This document shows positions 7,699 through 16,926 of a DNA stretch of 34,747 nt, piece by piece. Both the position numbers and the translations under genes were made by a program. The DNA is taken from contig DAOWCY010000058.1 of assembly GCA_030639305.1 (NCBI GenBank), positions 1 to 34,747 of the forward strand, in the 5' to 3' direction. Below the pieces are notes generated by a model. It did not search any database and was not told the origin of the DNA. It saw nothing but the letters and a program-made list of their open reading frames with translations. Within the stretch, counting starts at the first letter, position 1. Each line of letters starts with the position of its first letter. Source of the stretch: JAGLQA01 sp023135565 (GTDB taxonomy: Bacteria > Acidobacteriota > Aminicenantia > UBA2199).

Positions 7699-9355
7699 AT
7701 GCGCAAAAAAAAATATTTAGTAATCCCTATTATGGCGTTTGTTTTTATTATTTACCTGCCGTTGTTCTCCCAAACCGGTGAGGATTTCAGCCCGGAGATC
7801 CAAAAAGCGAAAAATTCTATCAAAGGCAGGATGATCCTCTCCCACGTGGAATTTCTCGCTTCTAAGTACTGCCGCGGCCGGGAAACCGGCACCTACGGTA
7901 TGGATGTTGCCGGTAAATATATCCGCTCGGTTTTAAAAGGAATCGGTATAGAACCGGCAGGCCGGGCGGGCAGCTATTTTCAGCGTGTCCGTTTGGAAAC
8001 ATTCGATCTTTCCGACCGTAACTACCTGCACATCGAAGAGAAAAAACATGGCGGCAAATTAGTCAAAAAATGCGTGTTGGAACAGGATTACATCCCGGTT
8101 CTTCTTTCCGCGGAGAAGGAAGTCTCTGCTGCTTTGGTTTTTGCCGGTTACGGCATCACCGCCCCGGAGTACAAATACGACGACTACAAAGGCATCGACG
8201 TGAAAGGGAAAATCGTCCTGCTGATACGCGACGAACCCAGGCAGGATGAGGAATCCGGCCCTTTCGAAAGCAGGACGCTTTCCAAACACGGGACTTTTCT
8301 CAGCAAAATAGCGAATGCTCAAAAGCACGGCGCCCTGGGCCATCATCTTTGTTACCGGCCCCTTAGACGAAACCTACCGCCAGGCCGACTCCGCCGGCGG
8401 CACCGGCTGGACTTCCCTGTGGAAAAAGTGGGCCGGGAAGAATAGAAAAGAGGACTTCAAATACATGAAATTCAGGGAGGATATGCGCATCGTAGGCGAA
8501 GATTACGGCGTCACTATCCCGGTAATTTCTATCGACGGCAGGTTGGGAGACAGCCTGTTGGGCGAGGGCCGCTGCCTGAAAAGCATCCAGGAGCAGATCG
8601 ACAAAAAGATGAAACCTGTTGTTTTCCCTATCCCCGGTAAAAAAATCTCCATGGGCGTCTATTTCAAAAAAGAGCCTGTAAACGCCAACAATATAGTCGC
8701 TAAAATAGAGGGCAGCCACCCGGAACTAAAAAAAGAGGTGGTCGTCGTAGGCGCTCATTACGATCATGTAGGCAGAGATAACCGCGGCCAGGTTTATCCC
8801 GGGGCCGACGACAATGCTTCCGGCACGGCTGCTGTGTTGGAACTGGCCCGGGCTTTCCGGGATTTAGAGGAAAAACCGAAACGCAGCCTGCTTTTTATCC
8901 TGTTTACGGCTGAAGAGAAAGGGCTTTTGGGCGCCCGTTACTATGTGGATAATCCTATTTTCCCTTTAGAGAAGACCCTGGCCATGATTAACTTAGATAT
9001 GATCGGGCGCAACGACGTTGACCAGTTTTCGCTGTTGGGCCGTTATCAATACCCTGAACTCTATAAAATTATCGAAGCAGCCAACCGCGGCAGCGTCAAC
9101 ATGGAGATCAATTTTAGCGTGGAGCAGTTTGTTCGCAACTCGGACCATATGCCTTTTATGAGGAAAAATATCCCGGTGATGTTTTTCAACACAGGCGGCC
9201 ATGAGCAACTGCACCGCCCCGGTGATACGGCGCGGCGCGTGCTCCCCGAAAAAATGGAAAAGATAAGCCGGTTGGTTTTCCTGTCTCTTTACAGAGCGGC
9301 CAACCTGCCGCCCGGCGCCCGGTTGGACAACCCCGGGCAGGAAAAATCCCATTAG
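7699..9355 (+). pseudogene. M28 peptidase with PA domain (copy B), single-base frameshift
   Basis: Tandem paralogue of the 5239 gene. It starts with the same AAGGAGG-ATG and MRKKKYLV signal peptide. The frame reads correctly to about residue 214 (ANAQKHGALG) and then shifts: copy A has GTG GGC ATT, whereas here there is CTG GGC C ATC, one extra C at 8340/8341. The first frame ends at 8445. The second frame resumes the homology at once (IIFVTGPLDETYRQADSAGG) and continues to the TAG at 9353-9355. All catalytic motifs survive downstream: GAHYDH, GADDNASG, TAEEKG, NLDMIGRN and HEQLHRPGD. Either the gene was recently inactivated or the base is a sequence error; high conservation past the shift favours error or a very recent event. 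Confidence 0.85.
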
Positions 9356-9366
9356 AGGAGGATATT

Positions 9367-10134
9367 ATGAAGAAGAAAACATTCTTATTATTGCTGTTGA
9401 GTTTAACGATCGTTTCTCTCCCGGTATTCTCCCAGGATGCCGGGGAATTGGCACGGAAGTGCGTACAGGCGTTGGGTGGTGAAGAGGCAGTGCGTTCATA
9501 CGTAAATTTTTCCGCATCCGGTACGGCAAAAGTCAAATCTTACCGTGAAATGAACGGCACGGTTAAAATAGTCCGCCAGGGTAAGAAGAGTTGGACCCGG
9601 ACCGATTTGGATTTCGGTTCTTCGCGGAAATATACCATCGTCGAAGCCTATGACGGCAAAATTGCCTGGAGTCAGAGGCGGAGTTCGGTGACTGACAAAC
9701 CGGCGCTCAATTACGAATCCGACTCAGGGCACACGGTTCTCGTGTTGTTGGGCAAGCAGGCTGTTTTTTCGATGGCCCGGGAAACCGAGATAGGAGGCCG
9801 GAAAGCGGTGGGTATCGAAGCCGATGTAAAAGGCAAGAAAACCCTTTTCTTTTTAGACAAGGAGAATTATACTATCCTGGAGATCGTGTATAAGGACACC
9901 TATTTCGGCGACAAGGACACCAAAGAAGTGTTGGAGAAGCGTATTCGTTATGGGGATTATAAGAAGTTTGGTAGTGTGTTATTTCCAACCAGGAACGTGT
10001 TTTATGAAAAGGGAAAGAAGCAGAAGGAGTACCGTTTTGAAGAAGTTACTTTTAAATCTAAAACAGCGGATTCTTTTTTCCGGCGTCCGGTTAAGAAGCC
10101 TGATTTGCGTTACTACGCTGAGAGAATGCATTAA
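9367..10134 (+). CDS. LolA-like/outer-membrane lipoprotein-sorting family protein (copy B)
   Basis: 255-aa paralogue of the 6907 gene, 11 bp after the frameshifted peptidase and preceded by GAGGAGG. It has a signal peptide (FLLLLLSLTIVSLPVFSQ), then DAGELARKCVQALGGEEAV, YDGKIAWSQR, and KKTLFFLDKENYTILEIVYK, all aligned to copy A. As in copy A, the end is rich in aromatic and basic residues (LRYYAERMH). The role is presumed to match copy A: a periplasmic lipid- or lipoprotein-binding protein linked to the peptidase. The reading frame is intact, so this half of the duplicated unit can still be expressed even if its peptidase partner is broken. Confidence 0.65.
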   Translation: MKKKTFLLLLLSLTIVSLPVFSQDAGELARKCVQALGGEEAVRSYVNFSASGTAKVKSYREMNGTVKIVRQGKKSWTRTDLDFGSSRKYTIVEAYDGKIAWSQRRSSVTDKPALNYESDSGHTVLVLLGKQAVFSMARETEIGGRKAVGIEADVKGKKTLFFLDKENYTILEIVYKDTYFGDKDTKEVLEKRIRYGDYKKFGSVLFPTRNVFYEKGKKQKEYRFEEVTFKSKTADSFFRRPVKKPDLRYYAERMH

Positions 10135-10312
10135 CCCCACTCGCGTGGCCCCGTACGCACGGGGAGGCGATTAGCGGCTTCGTCGCAGGGGCAGCGAGTG
10201 AGCGTTTTTGATTCTAATTAATAAGAAGTTTTGTTCAAACTTTTCCAAAAGTTTGGCCCCCGGCCGGGCCGCCGGAGGCAAGCCTGCGGCTAAAAGTGCG
10301 GTGCGCCGCACC
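10135..10312 (+). repeat. Modular intergenic hairpin repeat between convergent genes
   Basis: Fills the whole gap between the LolA-like gene and the oppositely oriented kinase gene. Modules: CCCCACTCGCGTGG and CCCCGTACGCACGGGG hairpins, GCGGCTTCGTCGC, AGTGAGCGTTTTTG, the AAGTTTTGTTCAAACTT palindrome, CCGGCCGGGCCGCCGGAGG, then an extra GTGCGGTGCGCCGCACC hairpin. It may serve as a two-way transcription end. Confidence 0.8.
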
Positions 10313-11272
10313 CTATGAGAAAAACTTCGTATATAGAAAAATTCCCAGGACAATTAGCGCCGCTATCACAGCCAGGATAATAACAACCCGCGCTTTGGAA
10401 GATTTCGCGGTTTTGATTTTGCCCGGGGGTTTGATGATCTTCGTTGTAGCTGCTTGCTTCTCTTGTTTTATCTGGTAGAGAGTGGCATCGATCAGGCGAA
10501 TGAGACCTTCGGCATCTTTTACCCGGTCTTTAGGGCTTTTGGCCAGCATTTTGCCGAGCAGCGGCTGGTAAGGTTTTAAGCGCCCCGAAAATTGCGGCAC
10601 CGGCTCTTCCATATGCTTCACAGCCAGGGACACCGCGTCTTTGCCCTGGTAAGGCGCTTTGCCTACCAGGGTTTCATACAGCACGATACCCAGGCTGTAG
10701 ATATCGGCCCGGCCGTCTACTTTCAGCGCTCTTACCTGTTCCGGGCTCATGTATTTCGGCGTGCCTATGGACACCCCGGTGCGGGTCAGTTTTGTGTCCG
10801 AATGCAGCGCTTTGGCGATGCCGAAATCCACCAGCACCACTGCTCCGTCACTGCGGAACATAATATTATCCGGTTTTATATCCCGGTGAATATACCCTTT
10901 TTTATGGGCATAGGAGAGGGCTTTGGCCGTCTCTTTTATGATGTGCAGCGCCTCCGTCGGTTTCAGGGAACCGTTTTTATTCAACTTATCTTTCAGGCTC
11001 TCTTCTAAGTGCTCCATAGCGATATAGTAGCAATCTTTTTCTTTGCCTACATCGTAGATGGAAACGATATTGGAATGATGTAAATGAGCCGCGGTCCTGG
11101 CCTCTTTGATAAAGCGGCGCGTCAGCCGGGAATTATCGGTCATGGTAGGCAGGAGAACTTTCAACGCCACGGGCCGTTTCAATTTATCATCCACCGCCAG
11201 GTAAACGCGGGACATGCCTCCGGCACCCAGTGTCTTTTTAATTTTATAGCCGGGTATATTCGGTTTTTCCAT
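10313..11272 (-). CDS. Membrane-anchored Ser/Thr protein kinase (PknB type)
   Basis: Eukaryotic-type (Hanks) protein kinase of 319 aa. Motifs: glycine loop LGAGGMSRVYLA (15-26), catalytic Lys in VALKVL (38), HRDIKPDN (129-136), DFGIAKA (149-155), the activation and P+1 region SIGTPKYMSPEQ (168-179) and DIYSLGIVLYE. The kinase domain ends near 265. A basic linker (KTAKSSKAR) leads to one transmembrane helix (VVIILAVIAALIVLGIFLY) near the C-terminus and then only a few residues. There is therefore no external sensor domain such as PASTA, which sets it apart from classic PknB. All catalytic residues are present. It is a single gene with its own promoter (11332-11361). Substrates are unknown. Confidence 0.92.
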   Translation of the reverse strand: MEKPNIPGYKIKKTLGAGGMSRVYLAVDDKLKRPVALKVLLPTMTDNSRLTRRFIKEARTAAHLHHSNIVSIYDVGKEKDCYYIAMEHLEESLKDKLNKNGSLKPTEALHIIKETAKALSYAHKKGYIHRDIKPDNIMFRSDGAVVLVDFGIAKALHSDTKLTRTGVSIGTPKYMSPEQVRALKVDGRADIYSLGIVLYETLVGKAPYQGKDAVSLAVKHMEEPVPQFSGRLKPYQPLLGKMLAKSPKDRVKDAEGLIRLIDATLYQIKQEKQAATTKIIKPPGKIKTAKSSKARVVIILAVIAALIVLGIFLYTKFFS

Positions 11273-11331
11273 ATAATTTTATTCCTATTATTTATTTTTT
11301 TAACTAAGCCTTAAGTCGCTTCCTCGGGGAT

Positions 11332-11361
11332 ATTATACCATGAAAACATTCCCTTTAGCAA
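11332..11361 (-). promoter_or_regulatory. Sigma70-like promoter of the kinase gene
   Basis: On the minus strand TTGCTA (-35, 11361-11356) and a perfect TATAAT (-10, 11337-11332) are 18 bp apart. The predicted start leaves a leader of about 50 bases before the kinase ATG. Confidence 0.55.
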
Positions 11362-11418
11362 TATTATTTTGGCTAACTATCCGGTTTTTAGCAAATGGGC
11401 ATTCGCGAAAACTAAAGG

Positions 11419-11520
11419 TACTGCCTCCGGCGGCCCTGCCGGGGGCTAAACTTTTGAAAAAGTTTGATCAAAACTTTTTATAATTTAGAATCAAAAGCGC
11501 TCACCCGCTGCCTCTTGCGG
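11419..11520 (-). repeat. Modular intergenic hairpin repeat, inverted copy
   Basis: Reverse orientation: TGCCTCCGGCGGCCCTGCC, then AAAGTTTGATCAAAACTTT, then CAAAAGCGCTCACCCGCTGC, ending at the stop codon of the MFS gene. It lies between that gene's end and the kinase promoter. Confidence 0.8.
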
Positions 11521-12861
11521 CTAATGGCCCCCTTTTTGTCCCGGTTTGGCGTGCCAGATGCGCACCAGGAAGATTAAACCGATAATACTGAAAGGCAGCA
11601 GGAATACCGGCCAATAACCCCAGTTCCTGGTGGTGATATAGCCTAAAGAGAAAGACTGCACCGCCGTGCCTAAATACACGGCTCCGTCTATGACCCCGAC
11701 CGCGGTTGCCGCACCTCGACGACCTCCGAAATCCATGGTGGCTGTGCCGGACAGCAGTCCGTGAGTGCCGATCACACAGATGGACATCACAAAAGCCAGG
11801 CTGCACAACATCCAACCGTTGGTCAAAGAAAAAAACATGCCCACGATACTTACTGCCAATATGCCGTATAAGAAACCGGCTGAAGGCCCGCGCCGGGACT
11901 GGAAAAATTTATCGCTGACGATACCGGCCACATTGCCACCGATAATCCCGGCCACCATGAGGATTAATCCCCAGTTCTCCATGGTAAACTTCCAACCGCC
12001 GGTGAGCCCGGCGGCGATCTGTTCTTTGGCATAAATGGGGAACCAGTGCATCACCCCGTTGCGCAGTACGCCGGTACAAAACTCGATGCAGGCTACAGTT
12101 AAAATTATCGGGTGGGTTAAGATGCGTTTGTATAATTGTTTGGTGGTCATCTTCTGCTCTAAGTCCTCGCCGCTGGAGGCATCGCCGGTATCGAAATCTT
12201 TGAATCCCGCATTGGCCGGGGTGTCCCTGAGCAAAAATATTTCGATAGCAAATAACGCGAAAAGCAGCACCGCAGGAGAGAGGAAAGCCCACCATAGAGC
12301 GTCGCCGCCGCCGTGACCCTGGCCTTTAACCAGCGGAGAGGCTAAAATACGGCCCGTCACATCGAAAGCGAAAAAGATACCGGAAGAGATCATGATGCCG
12401 AAGATACCGGAAAAAGTACCCCGTTCCCGCACATGAAACCAGTGGGCGTTCACCTTAACGATAGACACCGCGCCGTAGCTCTGGAAATACATGTTGGCGC
12501 CGTAGAGGATCGAGTAGATCAAATTAAGCGGGGCGTCTTTGGGATTTTCCATAGCCAGCACTTTCATTAAATAAAGACCCATCAGCAGGTTCATAGCGCC
12601 TGCGCCTAAGGCGGCGATGAGGATCCCTTTCCTGCCGCCGATGCGGTCTACTAAAGGGCCGTTCACCAAAAAGGAGAGCGCATAAACCACGGCCCCGATG
12701 CCGAAGATCATACCGAAATCCGTTTTGCTCATCAGGTCGCCTAAGGCGTTTTTGGTAACCGTCAGGTTGTAGCGACCCATATAGAGTAGGGCATAGGTTA
12801 AGCCCATGGGGAACCAGTTCCAGAAACGGCGCTGGCGGTATTCGCGACTATGTTCTATCAT
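11521..12861 (-). CDS. MFS transporter, organophosphate:phosphate antiporter (GlpT/UhpT-like)
   Basis: 446-aa inner-membrane carrier with about 12 hydrophobic segments. The first segment, MGLTYALLYMGRYNLTVTKN, matches the start of the OPA family (GlpT, UhpT, UhpC), and the loop motif GPLVDRIGGRKG is the MFS signature between helices 2 and 3. The family exchanges sugar phosphates or glycerol 3-phosphate for phosphate. The start ATG at 12861 has AAGGAG 8 bases upstream, and that site lies at the end of the preceding gene (stop at 12874-12876), so the two are probably translated together. The substrate cannot be told from sequence; the adjacent P-loop protein suggests the transported compound may be phosphorylated. 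The stop codon is TAG, showing that TAG is a normal stop in this genome. Confidence 0.85.
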   Translation of the reverse strand: MIEHSREYRQRRFWNWFPMGLTYALLYMGRYNLTVTKNALGDLMSKTDFGMIFGIGAVVYALSFLVNGPLVDRIGGRKGILIAALGAGAMNLLMGLYLMKVLAMENPKDAPLNLIYSILYGANMYFQSYGAVSIVKVNAHWFHVRERGTFSGIFGIMISSGIFFAFDVTGRILASPLVKGQGHGGGDALWWAFLSPAVLLFALFAIEIFLLRDTPANAGFKDFDTGDASSGEDLEQKMTTKQLYKRILTHPIILTVACIEFCTGVLRNGVMHWFPIYAKEQIAAGLTGGWKFTMENWGLILMVAGIIGGNVAGIVSDKFFQSRRGPSAGFLYGILAVSIVGMFFSLTNGWMLCSLAFVMSICVIGTHGLLSGTATMDFGGRRGAATAVGVIDGAVYLGTAVQSFSLGYITTRNWGYWPVFLLPFSIIGLIFLVRIWHAKPGQKGGH

Positions 12862-12873
12862 GGTGCCGTCTCC

Positions 12874-13629
12874 TTACCCGCGCCTGTAAACTTGCCACAA
12901 GCGGGCCAGCACTTCTTCTAAGTGAGCGCCCAGCACGCCGGGTTTGTCGGTTTTTTCGGGCATGTTGTCGAAAATCCCGTAAGGCACTTTAAAACCTTTG
13001 GCCTGCAAGTATTCGGGATCGGCGGCGGAAAACTCTTCCCAATCGGAACCTTTATACAGTTTTTCCATTTTCAGGTCTTCCAGGGAGTGTTCTAAGATGG
13101 AGTCGGGTTTATCGGGATTGCAGCGGCGGCGATTTTTTCTCGTGGACTCCTCGAAAGTCACTTTGATATAAAGGGTAACTGCTTTTTGCAGGATTTCTTC
13201 GGACAGGTAATCGTAGGCGGTTTTGAAACCCCCGTGTTCCGAACCCCGGGCAAATTCTAAAATTGCGGTTTTATTTTCTTTGAAAAAATCCGGCTCATCA
13301 CGCAGCAGCTTAGAATACCTGAAGCTGAGTTTTTTGATTAAGAAGTTCCAGTACCATTTGTCTTTAAAGACGCAGCCCGGATGTGTTTTGCCCCGGTACT
13401 CGAATTCCGCGTTTGATATTAAGCGGGGTAGGCCCATCTCTTCTAAAAGATCGTCGTCTTCGAACTGTTCCCAGAGGATGGGGAAATCGTCTATCTCGAC
13501 GAATTCGCCGATGTGGAAACGTTTAATTCTTTCTTCTACAGGTGTTTTTTTCAAATAATCGATGATTTCCGATTTTCCGGCAGCCGGTCTACCGTTGAGA
13601 ATCACGATATTAAAGGTTTTCGGTTCCAT
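12874..13629 (-). CDS. P-loop NTPase/kinase-like protein of unknown function
   Basis: 251-aa soluble protein, not recognised as a named family. A Walker A motif, NGRPAAGKS (12-20), directly follows the first beta strand (FNIVIL), as in nucleoside, shikimate or gluconate kinase folds. A later basic stretch, EESTRKNRRRCNPDKPDS (~160-178), could be an LID-type arginine region. Acidic segments (EQFEDDDLLEEMG) are notable. AAGGAG precedes the ATG and a strong promoter lies at 13732-13760. It is the first gene of a two-gene transcript with the organophosphate-type transporter, so I infer phosphorylation of a small molecule or a regulatory role in that uptake. No catalytic base can be assigned with confidence. 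Confidence 0.65.
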   Translation of the reverse strand: MEPKTFNIVILNGRPAAGKSEIIDYLKKTPVEERIKRFHIGEFVEIDDFPILWEQFEDDDLLEEMGLPRLISNAEFEYRGKTHPGCVFKDKWYWNFLIKKLSFRYSKLLRDEPDFFKENKTAILEFARGSEHGGFKTAYDYLSEEILQKAVTLYIKVTFEESTRKNRRRCNPDKPDSILEHSLEDLKMEKLYKGSDWEEFSAADPEYLQAKGFKVPYGIFDNMPEKTDKPGVLGAHLEEVLARLWQVYRRG

Positions 13630-13731
13630 AATGATTTACTCCTTATAAACAAATAGCCGTTACCCGGCGGTAAAAAGCGGCATGTCTTTTGCCTCGATCT
13701 CAAAAAAGCGTTTATTTTCCCGCCAGGGTGT

Positions 13732-13760
13732 TTTATATCATCCCGGCTTATGGTTGTCAA
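13732..13760 (-). promoter_or_regulatory. Sigma70-like promoter of the P-loop/MFS genes
   Basis: On the minus strand a perfect TTGACA (13760-13755) and TATAAA (13737-13732) are 17 bp apart. The leader of roughly 95 bases contains a small hairpin (TTACC, loop, GGTAA at 13660-13673). Confidence 0.75.
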
Positions 13761-13832
13761 GTCCGCTGCCGGGACAATCGGCGCTGGCCTAACCTAACCC
13801 GGAGTATAATAAACCTGCTATTTAGATTTTTG

Positions 13833-13861
13833 TTGAAATATAGGAAAAACTATGCTATATA
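13833..13861 (+). promoter_or_regulatory. Sigma70-like promoter of the secreted beta-propeller gene
   Basis: TTGAAA (13833-13838) and TATATA (13856-13861) are separated by 17 bp, with the ATG about 44 bases further. It diverges from the P-loop gene promoter within a 275-bp gap. Confidence 0.6.
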
Positions 13862-13904
13862 AAGGATTGTGAAATACAGCAAGCTAATTTTTTGGAGAAG
13901 GGAT

Positions 13905-16274
13905 ATGAAAAAAAAGTTAGAGGATATAAAACGATTTGTTTTTTTAGGGGTACTTTTGCTTTTTGTTTTAAGCCAATTTGCTGTCGCAACCTGGCAGCAG
14001 TGTTTGGTGGAACAGCACCCGCAGCCCGCTTTTACCAACAGCGGCTAGGGCGGTTACTACCCTTCGGTTATCTTCGATGAAAACGCCTTCGGCGAAGATG
14101 TGGGCGCTGTAATCGGCGGCGGGCCGGACACCTACGCCGTAAAACCTTATTACAAAATGTGGTTTACAGACGGCACTGTAGGCGGACAGATCGGGTTTTC
14201 TTATTCGCGGGACGGCGTAAACTGGTCTACCTGCGCTGCCTGTGTGTGTGCCGGGCTGACCAACCCGCACCATGTGGCCGTTGTTTATACCGGTTCGAAA
14301 TACCGCATCTGGTATTGGGACACCGCGGTGCTCTACGCCCAGGCCGCCATCAGGAGCGCTAAAAGCAGCGACGGATTAAACTGGAGCGGCGACCAGGTCA
14401 CCACCGGCAGCCTGATCACCGGGATTTCGCCCGATTGGAATAGAGGCTCTTACGGCCCCTGCCAGGTGTTTTATAACCCCACCGCGGCAAATTCGGGAAC
14501 TGATCCCTTTAATTATAGTTTTTATATGTATTTTGACGGCACTACCGGCGGTCTCGAGGAGACCGGCTTAGGATATTCCGCCGACGGCATCGACTGGCAG
14601 TTGTACGGCAGAGTGCTGGCAAGGGGAAACAGCGGCCCCGGGGGCAATACAGACGACTGGGACAGCAGCTATGCCTCGCGCTGCTCAGTAGTAAAAGTGA
14701 GCGCCGGTGAATGGCACATGTGGTATTCCGGAGGGCAAACCGGCTTGAATGAAGGCATCGGCCATGCTGTTTCCACGGACGGTTTAAACTGGTCAAGAAA
14801 CCCGGACAACCCCATACTGCACGTCAGCGACGGGGAAACCTACCGGGACAGCAGGACATACACTCCCTGGGTGCTGCACCGGGAAGACCGTTTCCAGGGA
14901 AACGGCGATAGTATCAAATTCAAAGGCTGGTTCACCAGCCGGGGCAGCAGCGGTCTCAAAACCATATGTCATTTAGGCACGAACCTGCTGGCGGACCTCT
15001 CCCTGAACAAAAGCGTAGATACTGCGAATGCCGGGGTAGGAGACAACATCTACTTTACTATAATTGTAACGAACAACGGAGTAATAGATGCCTCGGGTGT
15101 GCAGGTAACGGAATTTCTACCGGTAGGGTTGACTTTTATTTCCGCTGCTATTTCCGGCGGCGCTTACGATGATGCTGCCGGGATATGGGATGTGGGCAGC
15201 CTGTCGGTCAACACCTCCGCGACGCTGCAAATCACAGCCCGGATAGACCGGTCAGGTTCCCTCGCCAACACAGCGGAGTTGACCGCCTGCGACCAGTTGG
15301 ATCCCGATTCGGACCCCGGCGATAACGAACCGGGCGAAGATGACCATGATAGCGCGGAAATTACCGCCGACACGCCGCCCACAGCCGACGCAGGTAAAGA
15401 CCGGGCAGTATGCGTCGGCGATGAAGTTGTCCTCGATGGGACCGCGTCCAATGACCCGGACGGGGATGCCGTCGAATACAGTTGGCGATTTGTTTCGCTT
15501 CCCACCGGATCTAATGCCGAGCTTCATAGGATTAGGGCCGCGGCCCCCTATTTTACCCCGGATACAGCGGGATATTTCCGGCTGCGTTTGGATGTGACCG
15601 ATCCCGATCCCGTGGGATTAACCGCCTCCGACTATGTGACCGTGACCGCCGAGATCTGCAACCAACAGCCGGTGGCGATTATTTCCGGGCAAAGTGAAGT
15701 GTGCGGCCTGCCCCGGATAGTGGAACTCAGCGGCGAAACTTCTTACGATCCCGACGGCCAAATCCTGGAATACAGTTGGGAAATATTAAAAAAACCGTCC
15801 TCTTCCACTGCTCAACTGTCTTCTGCCAAAAGTGTAAAAACCTCTTTTATCGCCGATTTGCCCGGGGTGTATTCGATTGCCTTAAGGGTAAAGGATGATG
15901 GGGATTCCTGGTCGAACCTGACTACTAAGCCGGCTGCCGCTCATATAGGAGATGCTCCCCGTATGGTAGTAAAAGGAAACCGGGTTCGCGAAAGAGCCTG
16001 GCTTATGGGCAGGGATTATTTTAATATAGCCGTGGAGATGAGTCCCTCTCCCTGTGAGATGCCCATAGAGAAATACTTCGTTTATCGAAAAGCCGGAGCC
16101 GGGGAATTAGTTCTTATCAAAGAGTTAACCGGCGTTGATTTTTCTCCCCGCGGCACAGTATATGTTTATGAATTCACCGACAAATTTTTCGACAGCGGAA
16201 GGGTTTATACATACCGGGCCGCCGCCGTCGATAAGAACGGCGTTATCGTTTCTTTTGGAGAGGAGATATTTTAA
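13905..16274 (+). CDS. Secreted multidomain protein (beta-propeller, DUF11, PKD domains) with one in-frame TAG
   Basis: The ATG at 13905 follows GGAGAAGGG and a good promoter, and opens a signal peptide (FVFLGVLLLFVLSQFAVA). The frame meets TAG at 14046-14048 (codon 48) and then stays open to TAA at 16272-16274; uninterrupted it would give 789 residues. After the TAG come: a five-bladed beta-propeller-like region with glycosidase-type repeats (YKMWFTDG, WHMWYSGGQ, GIGHAVSTDGLNWSRNPDNP), ~50-360; a DUF11 domain (ADLSLNKSVDTANAGVGDN), ~365-480; and two PKD-like domains (DGTASNDPDGDAVEYSWR; SGETSYDPDGQILEYSWE). A fibronectin-like tail ends it. Extracellular carbohydrate or surface binding is likely. 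Expression needs readthrough, a sequence error at this codon, or a pseudogene is present; the next internal start would lack the signal peptide. Confidence 0.75.
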
Positions 16275-16335
16275 GGATTCGGGATCAATAAACCCCTTAC
16301 CTCTCTCCATGTGGTGGGGCCGGAGGCAAGAGGTT

Positions 16336-16896
16336 ATGAAAAAAAGGGGACTCAGGCCTAACCCTATATATAGTAAAGAAGGAAAACCGCGCCCCCGGAC
16401 TCCCGCTTTGCGGTTCTACCGTAGAACCGATCATGCGGTTTTTGGTTCTATCACAGGACCGGAGGGTTCAAAAATCCCCACCCTGTCCGTTAACTCTTTA
16501 TGTAAGCGGTGGGGGATTGGCAAAGAAAAACTTTATCAACTTTTGAATGCTATGGAACAGGCAAATGTCATTCGTTTAATACGTAAAAAGAATGACATCA
16601 GCCTCCATTCCGTCGGCGCAAAAATATTTCTTTATGAGCCGTCGGTGTATGGTTTTTTTGACGGAAATATCGGTAATATTCGTGAATCTTATGCTGCAGG
16701 CATATCGATGGAATCAAAGCGAAAGGTTTTTGCTGCGCAGAATGATGCGGAGTATGATTTTTTGATAGATCAGTTCAAAACTGAAGTGGGAGGTAAAAAG
16801 AAAGGGGCTAAAAAGGCGGATTTTGTTCTGCGGGATGATGTCGATATACCTGACGGGAAGGTAATACCTCTCTGGATGCTGGGATTTGAATATTGA
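16336..16896 (+). pseudogene. C-terminal remnant of an AAA-family ATPase (ATP-binding/DUF4143-like)
   Basis: From about 16470 the frame encodes a stretch like the C-terminal third of large bacterial ATPases of the ATP-binding/DUF4143 group: a winged-helix part (LSVNSLCKRWGIGKEKLYQL), FLYEPSVYGFFDGNIGNIRE, and the characteristic end YDFLIDQFKTEVGGKKK with IPLWMLGFEY. The P-loop, sensor and first two thirds are missing. Upstream codons (MKKRGLRPNPIYSKEGKPRP) do not resemble the family, so this is a 5'-truncated relic rather than a small gene. It follows the end of the secreted-protein gene by 61 bp on the same strand. Confidence 0.65.
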
Positions 16897-16926
16897 CTAT
16901 CAATATGGTAACTCTAATTCGCGGCA

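Larger units (their letters stand above)
5226..10134 (+). repeat. Tandem duplication of the M28-LolA two-gene unit
   Basis: Unit A (5226-7668) and unit B (7686-10134) are collinear: both the peptidase starts (5239, 7699) and the LolA-like starts (6907, 9367) are exactly 2,460 bp apart. Identity is uneven. Positions 5326-5421 and 7786-7881 match at all 96 bases, whereas most other parts have diverged, including third positions. Confidence 0.85.

Noticed and set aside
13905..14048. A separate 47-residue secreted peptide ending at the TAG.
   Set aside because: The residues after the signal peptide run in frame into the beta-propeller sequence beyond the TAG, so one interrupted gene explains both parts better.
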